A stretch of DNA of 64,000 bases from Lanius collurio (Eukaryota; Chordata; Aves; Passeriformes; Laniidae). The stretch is from contig JACBWW010000004.1 of NCBI GenBank assembly GCA_020086605.1, positions 38,665,230-38,729,229 on the forward strand. Direction: 5' to 3'. This document shows, in pieces, positions 53,145 to 64,000 of this stretch. The position numbers and the translations under genes are program-made. The stretch's first letter is position 1. The number at the start of each line of letters is the position of its first letter. A model generated the notes under the pieces. That model made no database searches. It was not told the origin of the DNA and was given only the letters and a program-made list of their open reading frames with translations.

Positions 53145-55060
53145 GAGGCAAGAGGATCTTTGGCAAAGACTGGCCAACTCAGTGAGCAGGCTTTAAATTG
53201 AAGGACTCAGGGTGTGAGGTCCAAAGTGGCAATGCTCACCACATCACATCCAGCAGGGCAATAAACCAGGCCAACCACAGCATCAACAAATGTTCCTTAT
53301 CTGCCTCCCAAGATGAGATACAGAAGGGAAACCACCTCGGGGTGTCTGTGGCTTTGGTGCAACCTCCTGCATCCCCTCCTCCAGGGAAACCTTCAGGAAT
53401 AACCACCTCTCTGAAATGAGTGTAGGCCAACACACACAGCATGGGGATAAACCAGGCAGAATTAGAGGTCTGTGTGCACGATGTCACTGCAGCTACAGAG
53501 ACCGGGTGGGATAGCTCACATGACTGGAATGCTGTCAGGGATGGCTTTGTCCTTTTTAGGACTGACCAGCCAGGGGAGGGGGTGGAACTGCTCTTTATGT
53601 GAGAGAGGGACTGGGCTGTATCGAGCTCTGCCTCAGGCTGGGTGAAGGGCAAGACAAGAGCTGATGGGTCAGAATTCAGAGACAACGTGGGTGACACTGC
53701 TGTGGGTGTTTGCTACAGGCCACCCCGTCAGGAAGAGGAAGTCAATGAGGAATTCTCCCATCAGCTGGAAGCAGCCTCACAGTCACAGGCTCTGGTGCTC
53801 ATGGGGAACTTCCACCCTGATCTCTGCTGGAAAAACAACTCCTGTGGGCACACAGGAGCCCAGGAGGTTCCTGCACAGCACTGACAGTAATGTTTTGACA
53901 CAGGTGGTGGAGGATCCATCGAGGAGAGGTGTGCTGCTGGACCTGGCACTGACAAACTGGAGGACTGGCTGGGGATGTGAAGACTGGGGGCAGCCTTGAC
54001 TGCAATGACCATGAGAATGTGGAATTCAAGATCTTCAGTGGAGGAAGTCAGCAGTAAGTAGAATTACAGCCTGGACTATATGAGAGCTAACTTTGGCATC
54101 CTCAAGGCCAAAGGAATCTGGAGGAAGAATCGTATGAGTTACAGCCTTAGAAGATAGGAGGGTCCAAGAGAGCTGGTTAATACTCAAGTAATGCTTCCTA
54201 CAATGTCAAGATTGTTTGATTTCTTATTCATAGGGATGCATCTCTATGAATAAAAAAATCAAGCAAAGGGGGCAGAAGACCTGCATGAATAAGCAAGGAG
54301 CTTCTGGCAAATATCAAACAAAAAGAAATATTCTGGAATTTGGAAAAGGGGACAAGCCACTTGGCATGAACATAGGACCACTGTCAGAGTAGACAGGGAA
54401 GCGACAAGAAAAGCTAAGGTCCATTTAGAATTAACTGGTGGTGGATGTCAAGGACACCAAGAAGGGCTTCTTCAAGTACATCAGTAGCAAAAGGAAGACA
54501 AGGCCCACCTATCTGGGAATGAGATAGATGCCCTGGTGACAGAGAACACAGAGACAGCTAAGATACTGAATGCATTTTTGTTTCAGTCTTTACTAAGGCC
54601 AGCCCTTGGGAATTCCAAACCATGGAGGCAAGAGAGAAAGTCTGGAGAAAAATTTACTTTCCCTTGGCTGGGGAAGAATAGGTTAGAGATCAGGCAAACT
54701 TGACTCCCACAAATCCACAGGCCCCAATGGGATGCAGACACATGTTGAAAGATGCTATGGCAAAGCCACTCTCCATCATCTCTGAAAGATCACGGAGAAC
54801 AGGAGAGGTATCTGAGGACTGGACGAAAGCCAGTGCCTCTCTGCCTTGCCCTGGTGAGGCTGTGTGGGGAGTGCTCTGTCCAGAGCTAGTGCTGGTCAGA
54901 GAATTTCTTGAGTCTTCTTCTCTGGAGATATTAAAAAGCCACCCGAACATGACCCTGTGCAATTGGCTCCAGGTGAACCTATTTTAGCAGGGGGGTTTGA
55001 CTATGACCTTCAGAAATCCCTTCCAATTCCAATCATTCTGTGATACTGAGATTCTGTGAC
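53145..55060 (+). mobile_element. CR1 non-LTR retrotransposon, 5'-truncated and internally deleted, decayed
   Basis: This is a plus-strand CR1 LINE, the largest repeat in the window at about 1.9 kb. Translated pieces follow CR1 order. The first is an ORF1/ORF2 boundary-type segment with G-V-S-V-A-L-V-Q-P-P-A near 53340. The APE-type endonuclease follows, with V-G-V-C-Y-R-P-P at about 53703-53726, L-V-L-M-G-N-F near 53795 and L-L-D-L-A-L-T-N near 53933. Next is K-K-G-F-F-K-Y-I-S-S-K-R-K near 54459, then S-T-G-P-N-G-M at the start of the reverse transcriptase near 54717. Most of the reverse transcriptase is missing: the sequence jumps at about 54840 to the 3' UTR, with a GGTGAACCTATTTTAGCAGG-like box near 54973 and terminal ATTCTGTGA-type units at 55034-55060. 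Frameshifts and stops make it non-autonomous. It is antisense to LDLRAD3. Confidence 0.88.
54212..54266. repeat. Long perfect-like hairpin inside the 53-55 kb CR1
   Basis: The left arm is 54212-54233 and the right arm 54244-54266. They are complementary apart from about two mismatches and one indel. The loop GGATGCATCT is itself nearly palindromic. The right arm sits in the expected CR1 frame just before GCAAAGGGGGCAG; the left arm replaces expected CR1 sequence. Confidence 0.85.
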
Positions 55061-57339
55061 TCCTTACAATCTCGTTTTCTCTGTAAGCATTTAAAATGCA
55101 CTAGATGGAGATGTGGTGTAAGGCAGGGCACCACAAAGGTAGAGAGTTAGTCCTGTTTACAAGGAAAGTCAAACTCCCAGATCATACTCTCAAAAAAAAA
55201 GCCACAAGCCTCATACTTCCACCTTTCACATAGATTTTAGCACTACTCAGAGCTATGAAGTATTCAATTTGCTGTAATTATACTAGTTATTTTAACGTAC
55301 TGCTTTTATATTTATGACTTTACCTTACTCATTGTGCCTGTATCACCCTCCTTCATGCTCACAGGGATCACAGAGCACTTCAAATCCATCAATATTTGAC
55401 AACTAGCTTTGTTGTTTGTATCAGCCATTCATCTGTCTTGGGACACATCCATTTGCAGCAGAGGCTTGTCATCACTTCCAGAACAACACACAGACAATGA
55501 CCAAAGCTCACAGCCAACTAAACCTCTGGTAAGTACTGTGAACCTTATCACAGGCACTCCACACTTCCCAAAGTAGTAAGCAGAGATTTGATGAACTAAA
55601 GACTACAAGTTCAGGTCTAATACTTTTGAATCGTTTTACAATCATAAGGTTGTAACAAAATCCTCAGATGTGAAAAAGTGATTTCAATGCTGAGGTTCTC
55701 CTTTTAGGATTTTTTGGGTTTATTTAGTTTTTTTTTCAAGTCCCAGTTCACTAAATCAGTTACTTGCAAATAAGTAACTAATGAATACTTATCTTCTCCA
55801 AAATGCAGTGAGATTTCATACAAGACCACAGCTATTTAACTTGTGCTACTATACGCTGCTTACAAGCAAGACAGAATACAACTTACCAGCAATAGGGAAT
55901 TCTCAAAGCTAAAAATGCACCTGGCTAGCAGCTACAGACTGCAACAGCTGAGATGCCTTCACCTTTACACATGATGGGGCAGTCCAAAAACTTGTTGCAG
56001 GTATGCAAGGCTGAATCTTAATCCCAGGAATCTGAAAGCGTCTCTTGAAAATATCACCCTGCCTCTCATCTTCTGTAGAATTACTCTTTGTATACACCTG
56101 GCTTTAACTGATGCTTTAGAATAATTTTGTGGGGCTACTGAATATTAATTCCATGTCAGTAATCTTTACTGATGGGTAGGATTAGTCCTGCCCCAGTCTT
56201 GGCCCACTGTTGTATTTCTAGATCTCAACTGGTTTAGACAATCCCTTCTGAATTGGGCAGACATTTCTTTTTAACAAAACACTGCATCTCATTCTTCAGT
56301 GCACTGAGCTCTGTTTGTTGAACTGAAATCCCAGTATTTGAAAGGACAGGAGCCAGAGTTACTTTGTGCTCTTTGCTCCCGTACATGAAAGCTATTCATT
56401 AGACTGACCCTGCTGAGTGGTTAAATCCAAGAAAAATGTTTTCAGCTGTAATAACTGTACTATCATAATAAGCACCCATTAAATAGCTTATAAAGATTGC
56501 AGAACTCATTGTCTCTACAAGACCTTTTTTCTCTGTCTTTTAAAGAGGCTACTAAAGCTTGTTACTTATTCTTAGCAGTGTGGAAGTTATGATTTTGACT
56601 GCTCTCACAGCAAACTGTAACGCAAGGAGAGGACACACATCTTAATTCAGACTGTCACCAGAATGATTTGGGTTGTTAGTAATGACCATTTAGTAATAAA
56701 TTTTGCCTTTGCCTCCATTATAATTTTGGGACTTACAAAGTGAAAAGCATGCATACATAACGTGCCTTAGTATATCAACTTGTGAGCTTCCTGTAGAGCA
56801 GACTCAAAGCATAATCTTGATTGAGGGCAAACTCCATGATTTATGTTTGGCTGGGTTTTTTTTTTAAAGCAGTGAACAGCAACAAATCTAAAGGCTGCCT
56901 CCTGAAATATACCCTACATCAAAGAGGGCAGGACAAGGCAGCCTGACAGTCCTCATTTGAGGCTTCCAAGCATATGACATGGCTTTGAAGCTGTTGCAGT
57001 CCCCACTCAATCCACCTCCTCCCTACTGCAGCCCGTGCCAGCCAGTGTAGGAGTTCTTGCACTCAAGAGCTTCTCAATGACAGACCAACTTCCCCAGACA
57101 TGATTTTAGTTCCAGTGGGATTTTTTTCTTTTTTAAAATACTTTCCAGCTCTCAGATGCAGTTGGTTAAAAAAACTACCTCTTTTGTAAAAACTGAATGC
57201 TGAAACTGAAAATTAAGCCGGTCAAAATTCACCTGGAAAGAAAACCTAATCTGCCTTTGTTCTCCAACAGCTTCAGTTTCCCAGATGAAAGGGTTTCGAG
57301 CACAGGAAAATATTCTTCACATGATCTAGGAAACCCGGG

Positions 57340-57502
57340 CTACTAATTGCAGAGCGTAGGTTTCATCTGGCATTCCGCTGCAAACCCGATCTCTCCTCCG
57401 CGGCCGCGTGTAACTGATCCCTACGAACCCGCCCCTCGGCGTGGGGAGCTCCAACACCTGTTGCGAGTGAACACCAGAGGGAGCAGTAAACATTTGTCTG
57501 GT
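57340..57502. promoter_or_regulatory. CpG-rich patch with CTCF-like motif and plus-strand donor-like site (candidate regulatory element)
   Basis: About ten CpGs cluster within roughly 57385-57466, including CCGCGGCCGCG, in otherwise CpG-poor intron. ACACCAGAGGGAGC at 57471-57484 matches the CTCF core except at two positions. TCTG|GTAAGAAAG at 57501 is a good plus-strand splice-donor sequence. This could be a small antisense or alternative promoter with a first exon, or an insulator/enhancer. The function is inferred from base composition and motif only. Confidence 0.4.
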
Positions 57503-59139
57503 AAGAAAGCTTTATACTGGAGATGTCAAAAATAAGGTCTAGCAAACCTCGGGGAAACTTAAAAATGGTTACTGTGGGCTGCAATTTCAAACTGCAATAT
57601 ACTGCTAATCCAGTTTGAGTCTTCATCAGTGCAGAGACAACGAAGATTTAGAGCAAGTGTGCAAATACAAATACTTTGAATGATGCAGGCTTAGCTGTGA
57701 CACATCTCCCACCCCAGCACTCCATACCCTGATGACACCAGCTTTATAAAATCTTCTGAGAGTATAAAACATTTCTACAAAACCTTGTGTGCATTTAGAT
57801 AAATTAAATGGAAATGAAATGCAAACATACCCAACATAGAAAAGATAGACACAGAATGGAATGTGACAAAATAGGTCATGTTTATTATATATAAACATAC
57901 AGTTCCAAATCTACAGGGTAAAAGCAAGAACATAGTTAAGAGACACACAAGAGAAGATGAAATCAAAGATTAATATGCCAATGTATCAGCAATGAACAAG
58001 TAATTACAAGACTATCTCAAATATTATTATATTAACCTGAAAAAGACCGTTAAAAATGCTTGCAAAAGCAGCAATAGAAGCACGGTCACAACCATAACCA
58101 GGAAACATTCCCATCTCACACCTTGATCTTTTCACACTGGCACACAGCCTACCAGGTGTAGGAATTCCAGGGGTGTTTGTCACCAGGACCCTGGTTTCAG
58201 CAAGGGTGCCAAGGGCTTCAATTCCCTGACACAGAAACAGAAATGCTCTTACCAGATCTACTAGATGCCTGGATTAAACTGATTTTTCAGATTGCCCCAA
58301 TATGAGTCACAGTGTTCAGGACCATGAGACAGCCTGCTGCTGTGAAACTGCAGCAAAGCTTGGCTCACCACACCATGCTGAGTGCAACTCAGGACTGCGG
58401 GTATTATAAAACTTTCAGTTCTGATTGCACTGGGTTCCCTGCAAGCACATGTGTCTCAGGCAAAGAGACAAAACTGACCTTTAGTGGAAACCTGCTTGGC
58501 AGGTGGCTTCAATACCTGTCTGGGGAATCCTAATTATAATGGACCATTTTCATGCAGCACTTCATTTAATAAAGACATTCTTCCCCATGGAGGAGACTTG
58601 CTCTGTCTGAAGGACGATCAGAGCAAGGTTTGATGACGATGGATTGCTGGTGATGAAATGAGCTTTTTATTACCACAGTTCCGGATGTTCCTACAGACCA
58701 GCTCTTGCTAGCCAGCCCAGGAGTGTTTTGGCAGCACATCCTTACAAGCATGGATGATGCCCCATTGTTCAGACATCTATACAACTCAGTCACATTTAGC
58801 ATCGACTCAGAAACCTGCTTCACCTTCATGTTTATGTTGAATGAGCAGTAGTGACAACCAGAAAAAGAAACAAGTGATACAGAGGTTTTGGACATGAGAA
58901 CACACTGCCCCAAGGCTATCCTTGCATACAATTTTTTTTCTAGCCCACAGCCTACACTCTTTAGCCCTTGGATTAACACAGCTAGTCCCTGATTCACTGT
59001 GTGCCACTATTTGCTCATAGCTGAACATACAAATTTGGCATCTCTCAGAAGAGCAATGAAGGAAAATCTAGACTCCTGGGTATTTGGTATGTCTCTAATT
59101 CTGGCTGCTGTCATGCCAGGCACTTAGTGTGGATGATGT

Positions 59140-59231
59140 GCCATGCTCTGAATCCCCACCATCTGCTGCTCGTTAGCTGACAAAGGCAGCCATGCCATCT
59201 CCCCACTAGCTGCTGCTCATTAGTGACAAAA
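59140..59231. repeat. Imperfect two-copy tandem duplication, unit about 43-49 bp
   Basis: Both copies start GCCATG and share a CCCCAC core, CTGCTGCTC(A/G)TTAG and GACAAA. The second copy lacks a few bases. A partial third start (GCCAT) follows at 59232. Nothing suggests coding function. Confidence 0.7.
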
Positions 59232-62200
59232 GCCATTCTGTGTTCACAATGTTCTCTCTGTAATAATCTAATACAAAGATGTACAAAGAGCAAAGGAAAG
59301 GGGAAACAGAGATGACAGAGTAAATTATGAGCTTAACTAAGAATATTAGTGCACTCTTAAATCTCAAGATGAGAATCCTTCCAAGAGCGAGATGCAGGTC
59401 TTGGCTTTAAAGGAATAGGTCAGCAGGCAGGTAAAAAAGTCAGCACTAGAGATAATCAATTTACCTCGAAATGTTTCTAAACACGCAAGCACACATTTTT
59501 AGGCTCCTTCCATTCAGGTTCTCTGTTTTGGAAAATTTTGGATCTTCCCTATCTGATAACAGAAAGAACTGAGTGCTGACAGCATGCAGGTCCCAACACA
59601 ACCAGGGCAAGCACTAACCCCAGGTATCTATAATGCCTGGTGTGCAACCAGAGGAGGATTTAGGATCTATGCAATCCCTCCAAGCTTCACAGGGAAGTCC
59701 TGTTAGTAAAGATTCTGCATTTTTTAAGAAAAGCCTCAGCTTCCTTTAAAAATCATTCACACAGGTGAAAAGCAGTAGTAATAGCAATACCTCAAAGAAA
59801 CATGCATGACAGATACTGGACTACATAGGCTGAGGAGCAATCCAGTCGATGAGAACAAGAAAACAAGGGGATTAACTACAAAACCGTTCTCCGCTGGGAG
59901 ATACACTGATGATAGCACATTACTCAAACTACAGAGGACTGGAAGTACTCACAAAGCATTCACATTGATAGGGTAAATTAATCCTTTTCAAGCTCAATTA
60001 GTGGCCTGGAGATAAAAAAAAAGCAAGGTTGTTCTTCCAGAAGTAGTTCTTATTTACAATAATGAGAAGTCACTGTCTCCGCTTATTCCCTCCCTTCCAT
60101 GCCTTTCCTCGACCCTCCTCCCTAGATAAAACCAGGTAACATTTTTCAGTCATCACATCACCATGAGAGAAGGCAACGGTATGATAAATGTTCTGTGCAC
60201 TAAATAGCACAAAGACAGCTGGCACGGGAAGTGTTAAAGTCACAGGTAAGGGTACAGAGGAAGCATGGAAGACGACACATGGTATGAGGGTATGTGGTTC
60301 TGGCAAGTGTAGGAGATTAAGAGAAAGGCCACAAGCAAAGTGATATGGTTAACAGAGATGGTCCTGCAGAAGAGACAGAAAAGGGACAAAAGACAGGGAA
60401 GAGATAAGAAAAGAATGGACAATGTGCAGGTAATTCTGCTTTGCATCTTATTTCCTCCTCACAGCCAGACCATCACTTGTCTACTTTCTGCACAAAAAAT
60501 GAGAACCAGACCCTGAGTTCAAAGTTTTCCAGTTTAAATAGGGACAGACAAGATGAGATGCTACTACAAAAGAAGAATTGATAGAGTATGGTTGAATGTG
60601 GATGTCCAAAAATAAGACAAACCAAAAGAGAAAGACTTTCCACATAACCACACGCGTGCATGACTACTTCCTCATGGGCATGCCAAAACACAGCGTACTC
60701 ATCTTCACAACAAACAACCCTGTAACCTAACTCTTACACACAGACATTTTTAAGCAAGGTTAACACTTCCCAATGAGAAATAGTTACTCGAGGAGGAATT
60801 GCAGAGAAAGCAGCCTAAAGTACAGCTGTGAGCAGTAACACACTGGGAACTCAGCCACCTCATGCTGCTAATGCAACTCCTATGGCTTTGTGTTCACCGT
60901 CAACAGCTCAGGTACTGCAAAGCAAAATCACAGCAGAAACAAAGGACTCTAATTCTGCTGCAAGGTAAGTTTTAGGAAGTAGAGTCCTGTTCCAATGGAA
61001 GGAAAGTAACAAAGTTTAGCTTAAAATGATTTTTTAAATAAAATTTTGTACCTATAGGGCTACTTTTCAACACCCTTTTCTCTGAGCTAAGAGCAAATCT
61101 TACCCCAGATTTGACCTGTATAAGCCCATCCAACTTTTGATTACTTTATAATGTAAATGACTGGTTGGAAACATTACAAATGTCAAGATTCAAAGAGCAC
61201 TACCTCCATTCTGTTTTGGCTTATCTGACCTGTTAACAGTAGGCCAGCATAGGATTCAAATCGACTGCTCTCCCTGCAAGTCTCTTTTGTATGCTAATTT
61301 TACATTTGTGATGGTGATCCAATAGCACATAGATGTATGGCAAGAGGAAAGAACAATCTAATTATCTCCATCAATTTGTATAGGATCAAAAGGATGCTCC
61401 TCCAGAAACTGTCAGCCAATCAAGCTGGATAAAAGTACTTGAAAAAAACCCAGGAAGGACAGCTCTGCAGCAACTTAAAATTCATAGCTGCAGCATAGCC
61501 TACATCATCGAGGTTTATTTGAGTCTGTGGTGACAAGAACAGCTTTTATGAACTGCCATTTATAGCTATTTATATTTTATTGTCAGTTACTATGTTTATT
61601 ACTGTCTGTAATTCACCAGACCAAACTGATTTTAGTAAGGAAATTTTTGAACAGAATCACAAAGCTTATTTTCCTGTTACTGATTCCTGAGTAAATACCC
61701 AGTCCAGCCTTCATTGAGAAAATCTTCATAAACATCATCTAATTGTATCAAATGAAAGAAAATTTATGCAAGGCAGACAATGACAACATTCTTAGAGACA
61801 TAAAAAATCCTAGTGTGTATCCTAATAATACAAAGAAGTACCATCAATCAGCTTGTTTTAAGAAGTAGAAAAAGCACACCAAAAGTCTGCTCAGAAGCCA
61901 AGTAATGAGGAACCTGAGTCACACAGCTGTTGTCATCAGGAACATCTCACTGAAAGGTACAGGCTGAACTTTAGATATTTTTATTCTTGCCAAAGCTCCC
62001 ACTGATATAATTTCTGCTAGGGTTTAAACAGATACACATGACACTGATCAATCCTTCTAAGAGGCCTATCCTTTAATGTTAACATTTAAGTGTGAAAAAA
62101 AAATTAAACTAACCTGTCTTCAATGCTGCAACACAAGCCTGATGCTTTATAAAGACTGCAAAGCATTGAATACTTCACACAGATACTTTTAATTCTTTAG

Positions 62201-63268
62201 AAAGTGAGAGAAGCTCCCTGGCTTAAAGCAAAACTATACATGGAGATTTATACAGCACAGTTATTAAAGCCCCATTATTTTAAAGGGATTGATTACTGGG
62301 GTAAAAGAAGAGGAATCAAGTTAAAAAAGCAAGAGCATTTAACAACACATTGTATCTCTAGTCAGGTAATTTGAAAGAAGTTCTTCTATTTTCCTTCTGC
62401 TCCATAAGCAAAGCTAATGTAGTCTTAGAAGTGTCCTGGGAAAGGTAAGCTTCTTATAAATTCTGTCTAAGTGTAATGAAAATCTCTGTAAAGTACACAC
62501 ATATAGAAACCACATTCGCTACAAGAAAAACAGTAACATCTCAGAAATTTCTCAGCTGCTCTAGAATCACATGAAATTTTACTTTTTTCACTCTCAACTG
62601 GATTTCAAATCACAGCATTATGCTACAGCATAATTTTGCTGTCTGGTTAACACATGTAGCCTAGAAAGTTTCATGTTATGGCTGAGTAACATTAAATCTT
62701 ATTTAATGCTAAAAAAAAGATGAAATCTCAGATGATAACCAGATCAGACATTTTTGGCTGTCTAGAACTAGAAGTTTTAACTTAAAAACATCAATTAGCA
62801 AATTATTTTAGCCTATTTTTGAGAAAGTTATTATTAAAGTTCATAGAGTTAAGAACTGCATTTTGATTGGAGAGAACAAAAATCACAGGATACAGTCAAC
62901 AATTTTGAAATGAAAGGAACTAGGTTTGATGGCAGTGAAGGTCAACTTATAGCATTGGACCAGTGTGCTGAAGCAGTATGTGCAGGATCCCTAAAAATCA
63001 GAGGATCACTCTAACACTGGAAGAATCGTAAGTCAAGTCCATCTCAATTTAATAAAATTGTAATAAAATTGGACACTGAAGAACACTAAAGACCTGAAAC
63101 AAGAAAGCCTGTGTGTTTTTCCCAACAAGATCTAAATGAGGAAAGTGGCAGCAGCTTTGCTCCTTCCCTAACACACACTACAGAACCCAGCAGTAACACC
63201 AGTTAGCCAAGGCCTGTGATACAAAGCATGCTAAGGCCACAGCGATGGTCACTCAGATGGTCACTTAC

Positions 63269-63415
63269 GGCATTCCTTCTCATCACTGTCATCAAAGCAG
63301 TCGGGCAGCCCATCACACTGCCAGGCCCCTGGGATACAGCGTCCATTGCTGCACATGAAGTTTCCAGGAATGTTGCATTCATTCGTGAAGTTATTCCCAG
63401 GCAACAGTTGGCTGT
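63269..63415 (-). CDS. LDLRAD3: LDLRAD3 internal exon (first in window): extracellular linker and LDL-A domain 1
   Basis: LDLRAD3 is a single-pass type I membrane protein with three extracellular LDL-receptor class A repeats and a cytoplasmic tail that, in mammals, recruits NEDD4-family ubiquitin ligases. It has been linked to APP handling and is a known host attachment factor for an alphavirus. Read on the minus strand, the 147 bp exon encodes [12 protein letters not shown], which follows the signal peptide and contains an N-F-T glycosylation sequon. A six-cysteine LDL-A module follows, with the calcium-binding acidic end [11 protein letters not shown]. The acceptor is tttgtcacag|ACAGCC after a pyrimidine-rich tract, and the donor is TGCC|GTAAGT. 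Both ends are phase 1, matching the next exon. A second AG four bases further in (exon from 63411) would break the phase-1 pattern, so 63415 was chosen. The signal-peptide exon is outside the window. Confidence 0.95.
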
Positions 63416-64000
63416 CTGTGACAAATGAAAGAGAGGTAAGTTTACTGAGGATTTAACAAAGGCAGCAAAAGCTGTCACTGAGCGAGCTGCTTATCAGTGG
63501 TTGAATGAAGATGAAACAAATGGACCCTGACCCTGTTTTTTTTGTCATTATCCTACCGGTATCCTGAACATGGTACTTGGTAGCACTTTCTTTTTCCTCA
63601 ATTCCCATTTCATCTGTTCTCCATTCTCACATTCGATTTTTCAGATTTCCTCTTGCTATTTTCTTTCTAGGAACACACATGCAGCCTCTATGTATACTCA
63701 GGTCAAAGCAATGTTTGTTTAAAAAAATTCTCTCCTCTTCACAAACAGGTAAGGCTACATCCTCCCATGAACTCAAGTTTTATCCTCCCATGCTTTAGTC
63801 AGATCAGTACTTAGCTTGCAGAATACTTTGTTGTTGTTATTGTTAGCCAAGGGCGATGCACAACGTAACACACTGACATTCATACTAGGTTTTCAATTAA
63901 GTTTTAAGCACAGTGCTGCTGATCAAAGTTAGAATTGAGCTTCTTGGTGTTCATACAGTCCCCTAAGCATACATCTGTCCACAGGCTAGTAAGGCAGCTG
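63416..64000 (-). other. LDLRAD3: LDLRAD3 intron upstream of the LDL-A 1 exon (partial)
   Basis: This is the 3' end of the intron that separates the signal-peptide exon (outside the window) from the first LDL-A exon. A pyrimidine-rich acceptor tract abuts 63415 on the minus strand. I see no repeat family, RNA gene or further exon in these 585 bases. Confidence 0.85.

Larger units (their letters stand above)
44734..63268 (-). other. LDLRAD3: LDLRAD3 intron between LDL-A 1 and LDL-A 2 exons, 18,535 bp
   Basis: The intron is bounded by GTAAGT at 63268 and CTCACAG at 44734 on the minus strand. It contains two antisense CR1 copies (about 49470-50225 and 53145-55060), a short imperfect tandem duplication near 59140-59231, and a CpG-rich patch at about 57340-57502. 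There is a TAAT-containing block at 52290-52545. 44734-49469, 55061-57339 and 59232-63268 hold only unique AT-rich sequence as far as I can see. No reading frame there resembles a known protein. Confidence 0.9.

Noticed and set aside
53236..54029. Several minus-strand frames of 76-153 codons
   Set aside because: They are antisense shadows of the plus-strand CR1 element.
42047..63415. LDL-A exons considered as part of an LRP-, LDLR- or SORL1-type gene
   Set aside because: There are exactly three modules with LDLRAD3-specific linkers ([30 protein letters not shown]) and no EGF or beta-propeller sequence nearby.
63203..63478. A 91-codon minus-strand frame over the LDL-A 1 exon
   Set aside because: It is the wrong frame. 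The frame bounded by the splice sites gives the six-cysteine LDL-A domain of LDLRAD3.
1..64000. Bacterial-type operons, tRNA or rRNA genes, or a complete endogenous retrovirus
   Set aside because: No clustered long frames, no cloverleaf or rRNA core sequences, and no paired LTRs with gag-pol-env order were recognised.

Overview
This window is vertebrate nuclear DNA, most likely from a bird. It is AT-rich and intron-dominated. It has no operons, ribosome-binding sites or long bacterial-type reading frames. The recognisable repeats are CR1 non-LTR retrotransposons whose 3' ends carry the ATTCTRTGA-type terminal units typical of avian (sauropsid) genomes. The sequence alone does not fix the species.

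The only protein-coding gene I can support is LDLRAD3 (low density lipoprotein receptor class A domain containing 3), on the minus strand. Three consecutive internal coding exons are present: 63269-63415, 44608-44733 and 42047-42181, in transcription order. Each encodes one complete six-cysteine LDL-receptor class A (LDL-A) domain. All three are phase 1-1, have good AG/GT splice sites, and join in frame without a stop. The signal-peptide exon lies beyond 64000. The transmembrane and cytoplasmic-tail exons were not found and probably lie before base 1.

Layout: 1-42046 is the 5'-most part of a very large downstream intron. It holds two CR1 fragments (about 5057-5180 and 20531-20812), possible older CR1/L3-like remnants (near 7585 and 9420), low-complexity tracts and several TAAT-rich blocks that might be conserved noncoding elements. 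42182-44607 is a short 2.4 kb intron containing an (ATCA)n microsatellite. 44734-63268 is an 18.5 kb intron with two larger CR1 copies (about 49470-50225 and 53145-55060) and a small CpG-rich patch with a CTCF-like motif and a plus-strand splice-donor-like site near 57340-57502. 63416-64000 is the start of the upstream intron.

Every CR1 copy I could orient runs on the plus strand, antisense to LDLRAD3. I found no evidence for a novel multi-gene system. The most interesting observations are the CpG/CTCF-like patch, an inverted micro-duplication inside the 53-55 kb CR1, and the TAAT-rich intronic blocks.
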